DNA from: an uncultured Clostridia bacterium
GTDB taxonomy: Bacteria; Bacillota; Clostridia; Christensenellales; Aristaeellaceae
Length of the DNA: 17,110 nucleotides
Assembly (NCBI GenBank): GCA_937874275.1
Contig: CALNAU010000166.1
Location: 1 to 17,110 of the forward strand
Direction: 5' to 3'
The position numbers and the translations under genes are program-made. Position 1 is the first letter of the stretch; the number at the start of each line of letters is the position of its first letter. Positions 14,187 to 17,110 of this stretch are shown here, in pieces. Under the pieces are notes generated by a model. That model worked only from the letters and a program-made list of their open reading frames with translations. It searched no databases and was not told the DNA's origin.

Positions 14187-14983
14187 GCTTGCTGACAGTG
14201 CGGGACCTGAAGGTCAGTTACGGCGGCATCGAGGCGCTCAAGGGCATCTCGTTTGACGTGGACGAGAAGAAGATCGTCACCCTCATCGGCGCCAACGGCG
14301 CCGGCAAATCCACCACGTTGCGCGCCATCTCCGGCCTGGTGCCCATCAAGGCCGGGGCCATCACCTTTGAAGGGCGGGACATCACCTCCCTGGATACCTC
14401 GCAGATCGTGGCCCAGGGCGTGGTATTGGTGCCCGAGGGGCGCCGCGTGTTCCCCAACCTGACGGTGCTGGAAAACCTCAAAATAGGCGCCTACCTGCGC
14501 CGCGACCAGGCGGAGATCAAAAAGGCCACCGAGTATGTGTTTGAGCGCTTCCCCCGCCTTGAGGAGCGGCACTGGCAGATGGCCGGCACCCTGTCGGGCG
14601 GCGAGCAGCAGATGCTGGCCGTGGGCCGCGCGCTGATGGCCCGCCCCCGCCTGCTGATGATGGACGAGCCCTCCCTGGGCCTGGCGCCGCTGGTGGTGCG
14701 CGACATCTTCACCATCATCCACCGGCTGTCAGAGGAGGGCATGACCATCCTGCTCATCGAGCAAAACGCCAACGCGGCGCTGCGCGCCGCGGACACCGCC
14801 TACGTGATGGAGACCGGCCGCATCACCATGACCGGCACTGGCGAAGAGCTGCTCAACAACCAGGCCATCCGCGATGCGTACCTGGGGACGAAGCGGGTGC
14901 GGAAGCCCAAGGTGCCGGATGCGGCGGATACGACCGCTTCCCCAACAACACAAAGCATTCCCGCAACAGACCCCTCTGCCTGA
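14183..14983 (+). CDS. livF: Branched-chain amino acid ABC transporter ATP-binding protein LivF
   Basis: This 266-residue cytoplasmic ATPase is the second ATPase of the transporter. Walker A is GANGAGKST at 36-44, VLVPEGRRVFPNLTVLENL (81-99) is the LivF-specific Q-loop region, the signature is LSGGEQQ at 137-143, Walker B is LLMMDEPSLGL at 157-167, and the switch His-equivalent position reads IEQNAN, as is normal for LivF. The family fold ends near AYLGTK at about 238. The last 28 residues form a low-complexity Pro/Thr/Ala/Ser-rich tail absent from E. coli LivF (237 residues). The start overlaps the livG stop (ATGA), so the pair is translationally coupled. A perfect hairpin terminator follows. 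Confidence 0.94.
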   Translation: MSLLTVRDLKVSYGGIEALKGISFDVDEKKIVTLIGANGAGKSTTLRAISGLVPIKAGAITFEGRDITSLDTSQIVAQGVVLVPEGRRVFPNLTVLENLKIGAYLRRDQAEIKKATEYVFERFPRLEERHWQMAGTLSGGEQQMLAVGRALMARPRLLMMDEPSLGLAPLVVRDIFTIIHRLSEEGMTILLIEQNANAALRAADTAYVMETGRITMTGTGEELLNNQAIRDAYLGTKRVRKPKVPDAADTTASPTTQSIPATDPSA

Positions 14984-15007
14984 TGCCCCCTATATTCACT
15001 CCACCCT

Positions 15008-15037
15008 CTGCCCGGCCATTTGCCGGGCAGTTCTTTG
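15008..15037 (+). terminator. Terminator of the liv operon
   Basis: A perfect 9-bp stem CTGCCCGGC/GCCGGGCAG with a 5-base loop (15008-15030) is followed by TTCTTTG. It closes the operon 24 bases after livF. Confidence 0.8.
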
Positions 15038-15048
15038 CCTAATTCGTC

Positions 15049-15077
15049 TTGACACCCCACGTAAGCTCACCTATGAT
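15049..15077 (+). promoter_or_regulatory. Consensus promoter upstream of cas3
   Basis: TTGACA (15049-15054), exactly 17 bases, then TATGAT (15072-15077): 11 of 12 consensus positions. The transcript start would be near 15084, giving a leader of about 186 bases before cas3. This would drive the whole cas operon constitutively unless it is repressed. Confidence 0.8.
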
Positions 15078-15126
15078 GATTCCAATACATGTTCGTTTCT
15101 TCTCCCATATGCTCCGCAGGAGGCAG

Positions 15127-15162
15127 ATGATGCTGGTTGCGCATTGTGAGAGAATATATTGA
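15127..15162 (+). CDS. Possible 10-11 codon leader peptide (uORF) in the cas3 leader
   Basis: AGGAGG at 15118-15123 is followed by two ATG codons (15127 and 15130; the second has the better 6-base spacing), then a short frame MLVAHCERIY ending in TGA at 15160-15162. The ribosome site is as strong as those of real genes in the window, and the frame lies inside the predicted cas3 transcript. Its first residues resemble the Cas3 start MIVAH. It may be a leader peptide, a relic, or chance. The rest of the leader (15163-15254) shows no credible gene. Confidence 0.3.
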   Translation: MMLVAHCERIY

Positions 15163-15269
15163 AGAAGAGCGTAGTTCATGCTCCTGGTCAACAGCCGACT
15201 GTGCCATATCTGCAATAACGTTTAGCTTGTACTCTGGAATGTATTTCATATATTGGGAGGACATCATCA

Positions 15270-17060
15270 ATGATTGTCGCACACAAGGCAGAAGATGGCC
15301 GTCTCCAATCCATTGAGGAGCACGCGCTTCAGACGGCGCAGCTCGCACAACGCTTTGCCGAGGCCTTTGGTTGCGGTCAATTGGGCTACGCGGGCGGCTT
15401 ATGTCATGATCTTGGCAAGCTGAAGCCTGGCTTTCAAAGACGCATTTTGGAAAACGGTCCCAAGGTGGAGCACTCTGCAGCCGGCGCACAAGCCTTGCTT
15501 GAAACAAAGCACCTCGCGGGCTTGCTGCTGGCCTACTGCATCGCCGGGCATCACACTGGGCTGCCCGACTCCGGCTCCAGCATGGACACAGAGGAGTGCG
15601 CCACCCTTCACGGAAAAATGGCACGCGAACGGCACGATGCCATGGAATGCTTTCCCTTCATGCACATTGAGGATGTCCGCCAATTGCTGCCTTCCTCGCT
15701 GCCAATTCACCCCATCGGGGGCAAGAGCGGCGGCTTCAGCGCCTCTTTTCTCATTCGCATGCTGTTTTCCTGCTTGGTGGACGCGGACTTTCTTGATACA
15801 GAGGCATTTATGCGGGGCAGCGCACCTGCCCGCGACATGGGCATCCTGTCCGACGCGCTATTCGATACATTTCAAAAGCATATCGCTGCAAACTTCAGCG
15901 CTCAATCCCGCCCATTGGACAAAATGCGCTGCCAAATACGCACTTCCTGTGAGAACAAGGCAACGGGCGCACAGGGGGTATATTCGCTAACAGTTCCCAC
16001 CGGTGGCGGCAAAACGTTGTCTTCGCTGGCTTTTGCTCTGCGCCACGCCAAAGAACACAACCTTAAACGGGTAATCTATGTCATTCCCTATACGAGCATT
16101 ATTGAACAGACAGCCGCAATCTTCAAAGGCATCCTGGGGGAGGGCGCCGTGCTGGAGCACCATAGCGGCGTATCCTATGATGACCGGGAAGAAGAGATGA
16201 GCGCGGCTCGCCTGGCAAGCGAAAATTGGGCCGCTCCCTTGATTGTGACAACAAATGTGCAGTTCTTTGAATCCTTATTTGCCAATAGAACATCCAAATG
16301 CAGAAAGCTCCATCACATTGCCAATAGTGTCATCATCTTCGATGAGGCACAAATGCTCCCTGTTCCATATCTGCGACCCTGTATTTGGGCCATTTCCGAG
16401 CTGGTAAAAAACTACGGCTGTACCGCTGTGCTGATGAGCGCCACACAGCCAGCGCTTGACCAGCATTTCCCCGATGGTATGAAAGCAATAGAAATATGTG
16501 AAAACACAAGTGCGCTGTATACCTTCTTTCGGCGTACCCGCATTGCATTTGCCGGAGAATGGACACAACAAGAGTTGGCCGCGCGGATGTGTCAGCGTCA
16601 TCAGGCTCTGTGCATTGTAAATACCCGTAAGCAGGCGCAAACGCTATACAATCTGCTGCCCGAGGAAGGCAGATTTCATCTGTCAACGCTGATGCCGCCC
16701 ATTCTTCGCAAGCAACGATTCGAACAAATCAAACAGCGTCTCTCCCAAGGGCTTCCCTGTCTTGTCGTATCCACCTCCTTAATTGAAGCCGGCGTGGACC
16801 TTGATTTTCCCGTTGTTTTCCGAGAGGAGGCGGGTCTTGATTCACAAATTCAGGCAGCAGGGCGATGCAATCGTGAGGGCAAACGATCACTGGATGATAG
16901 CATCGTCTATGTTTTTCGCGCAGCAGACACGGATACGCCAAAGATTCCCTCATCGCTCCGTCTGCCTATTGAGGTCGCAAAAGCCATCTCGGAAACTTAT
17001 ACCGATGTCACATCGCCGGAAGTGGTCTGCCCCCAGTCTTTGTACCAACCAGTGAGTTAG
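15270..17060 (+). CDS. cas3: CRISPR-associated nuclease-helicase Cas3 (type I, probably I-C), C-terminus missing
   Basis: Cas3 degrades target DNA recruited by the type I Cascade complex. The HD nuclease shows His18, the CHDLGK motif (His46-Asp47, Lys50), His68 and His94-His95. The SF2 helicase has Walker A PTGGGKT at 243-249, DEAQ at 358-361, SAT at 390-392, STSLIEAGVDLDFP, and the arginine finger motif QAAGRCNREG at 528-537. After SPEV (about residue 585) family resemblance stops, and 11 unrelated residues lead to TAG at 17058. Cas3 proteins are usually 700 residues or more, so the C-terminal domain is missing. The break coincides with an IS3-like terminus at 17023. ATG 15270 has GGGAGG upstream. 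The base composition is less GC-rich than its neighbours. Cas3 as the first gene after a promoter fits type I-C order (cas3-cas5-cas8c-cas7). Nuclease and helicase motifs are intact but function is doubtful. Confidence 0.9.
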   Translation: MIVAHKAEDGRLQSIEEHALQTAQLAQRFAEAFGCGQLGYAGGLCHDLGKLKPGFQRRILENGPKVEHSAAGAQALLETKHLAGLLLAYCIAGHHTGLPDSGSSMDTEECATLHGKMARERHDAMECFPFMHIEDVRQLLPSSLPIHPIGGKSGGFSASFLIRMLFSCLVDADFLDTEAFMRGSAPARDMGILSDALFDTFQKHIAANFSAQSRPLDKMRCQIRTSCENKATGAQGVYSLTVPTGGGKTLSSLAFALRHAKEHNLKRVIYVIPYTSIIEQTAAIFKGILGEGAVLEHHSGVSYDDREEEMSAARLASENWAAPLIVTTNVQFFESLFANRTSKCRKLHHIANSVIIFDEAQMLPVPYLRPCIWAISELVKNYGCTAVLMSATQPALDQHFPDGMKAIEICENTSALYTFFRRTRIAFAGEWTQQELAARMCQRHQALCIVNTRKQAQTLYNLLPEEGRFHLSTLMPPILRKQRFEQIKQRLSQGLPCLVVSTSLIEAGVDLDFPVVFREEAGLDSQIQAAGRCNREGKRSLDDSIVYVFRAADTDTPKIPSSLRLPIEVAKAISETYTDVTSPEVVCPQSLYQPVS

Positions 17061-17110
17061 ATAGTGTCTACACGAGTTACGCAAGGACTCCTGCCCAAAT
17101 GGCGATACAT
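17023..17110 (+). mobile_element. Probable IS3-family-like insertion, terminal 88 bases visible
   Basis: At 17023 the sequence TGGTCTGCCCCC begins, directly where the cas3 frame loses its family sequence. IS3-family ends begin with TG and often read TGGACTGCCCCC, so this differs at one of 12 positions (from memory of the family). About 76 bases later AAGGAC (17083) and ATGGCGATACAT (17099 onward) could be the ribosome site and first codons of an orfA. The other end and any 3-4 base target duplication are outside the window. Confidence 0.45.

Noticed and set aside
15067..15267. A minus-strand frame across the cas3 leader (from MMSSQYMKYIPEY)
   Set aside because: The peptide is not badly biased, but no ribosome site precedes any of its ATG codons, it overlaps the cas3 promoter on the other strand, and I recognise no family.
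15137..15315. A plus-strand frame of about 60 codons from TTG 15137 across the cas3 start
   Set aside because: It has no suitable ribosome site, overlaps both the better-supported uORF and the cas3 start in another frame, and ends without a recognisable domain.
14984..17110. A CRISPR array accompanying cas3
   Set aside because: I see no regularly spaced repeats of 28-37 bases anywhere in the window. An array, if present, must be outside it.
1..17110. tRNA or rRNA genes
   Set aside because: I found no tRNA cloverleaf with a GTTCGA-type T-loop in the intergenic regions and no rRNA sequence.

Overview
The window looks like a chromosome segment of a GC-rich member of the Clostridia (Bacillota). 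The reasons are strong GGAGG ribosome binding sites, several TTG and GTG starts, a class III (Firmicutes-type) fructose-1,6-bisphosphatase, consensus sigma-A promoters with A/T-rich hexamers in a GC-rich background, and simple hairpin terminators. I cannot name a genus.

Region 1 (1-5427, minus strand) is housekeeping. murA (cell wall precursor synthesis) is followed 20 bases on by a J-domain/TPR protein, and a hairpin terminator ends that unit. A promoter built into the same hairpin appears to start a second unit: a YgjP/DUF45-type metallopeptidase, fbp (gluconeogenesis), and a two-domain Memo-like/AMMECR1 protein that runs off the left edge. The genes of this second unit are 1 to 29 bases apart.

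Region 2 (5428-9437) begins with a 384-base non-coding stretch. It holds the murA promoter, an extended -10 promoter followed by a possible three-way-junction RNA, and a PerR-like operator over the promoter of a Prx6-type peroxiredoxin. Next come a secreted FMN+FAD reductase of the flavocytochrome c/fumarate reductase group behind a near-consensus promoter, and an 8-oxoguanine DNA glycosylase. Peroxide removal, flavin redox chemistry and oxidised-guanine repair thus lie side by side, although each seems to be its own transcription unit.

Region 3 (9503-14983, plus strand) is a complete branched-chain amino acid ABC transporter operon in the order binding protein, livH, livM, livG, livF. The binding protein is separated from the membrane and ATPase genes by 279 bases packed with about seven hairpins. 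livM-livG-livF overlap or nearly touch. LivM, LivG and LivF are all longer than the E. coli proteins.

Region 4 (15008-17110) is visibly less GC-rich. After a terminator and a consensus promoter comes a roughly 190-base leader with a 10-12 codon upstream ORF, then a type I (probably I-C) cas3. Its reading frame loses family resemblance near 17023, where a sequence like an IS3-family terminus (TG followed by a C-run) begins. The CRISPR-Cas locus therefore appears to start here with its nuclease-helicase gene interrupted. No other cas genes and no CRISPR array lie inside the window.
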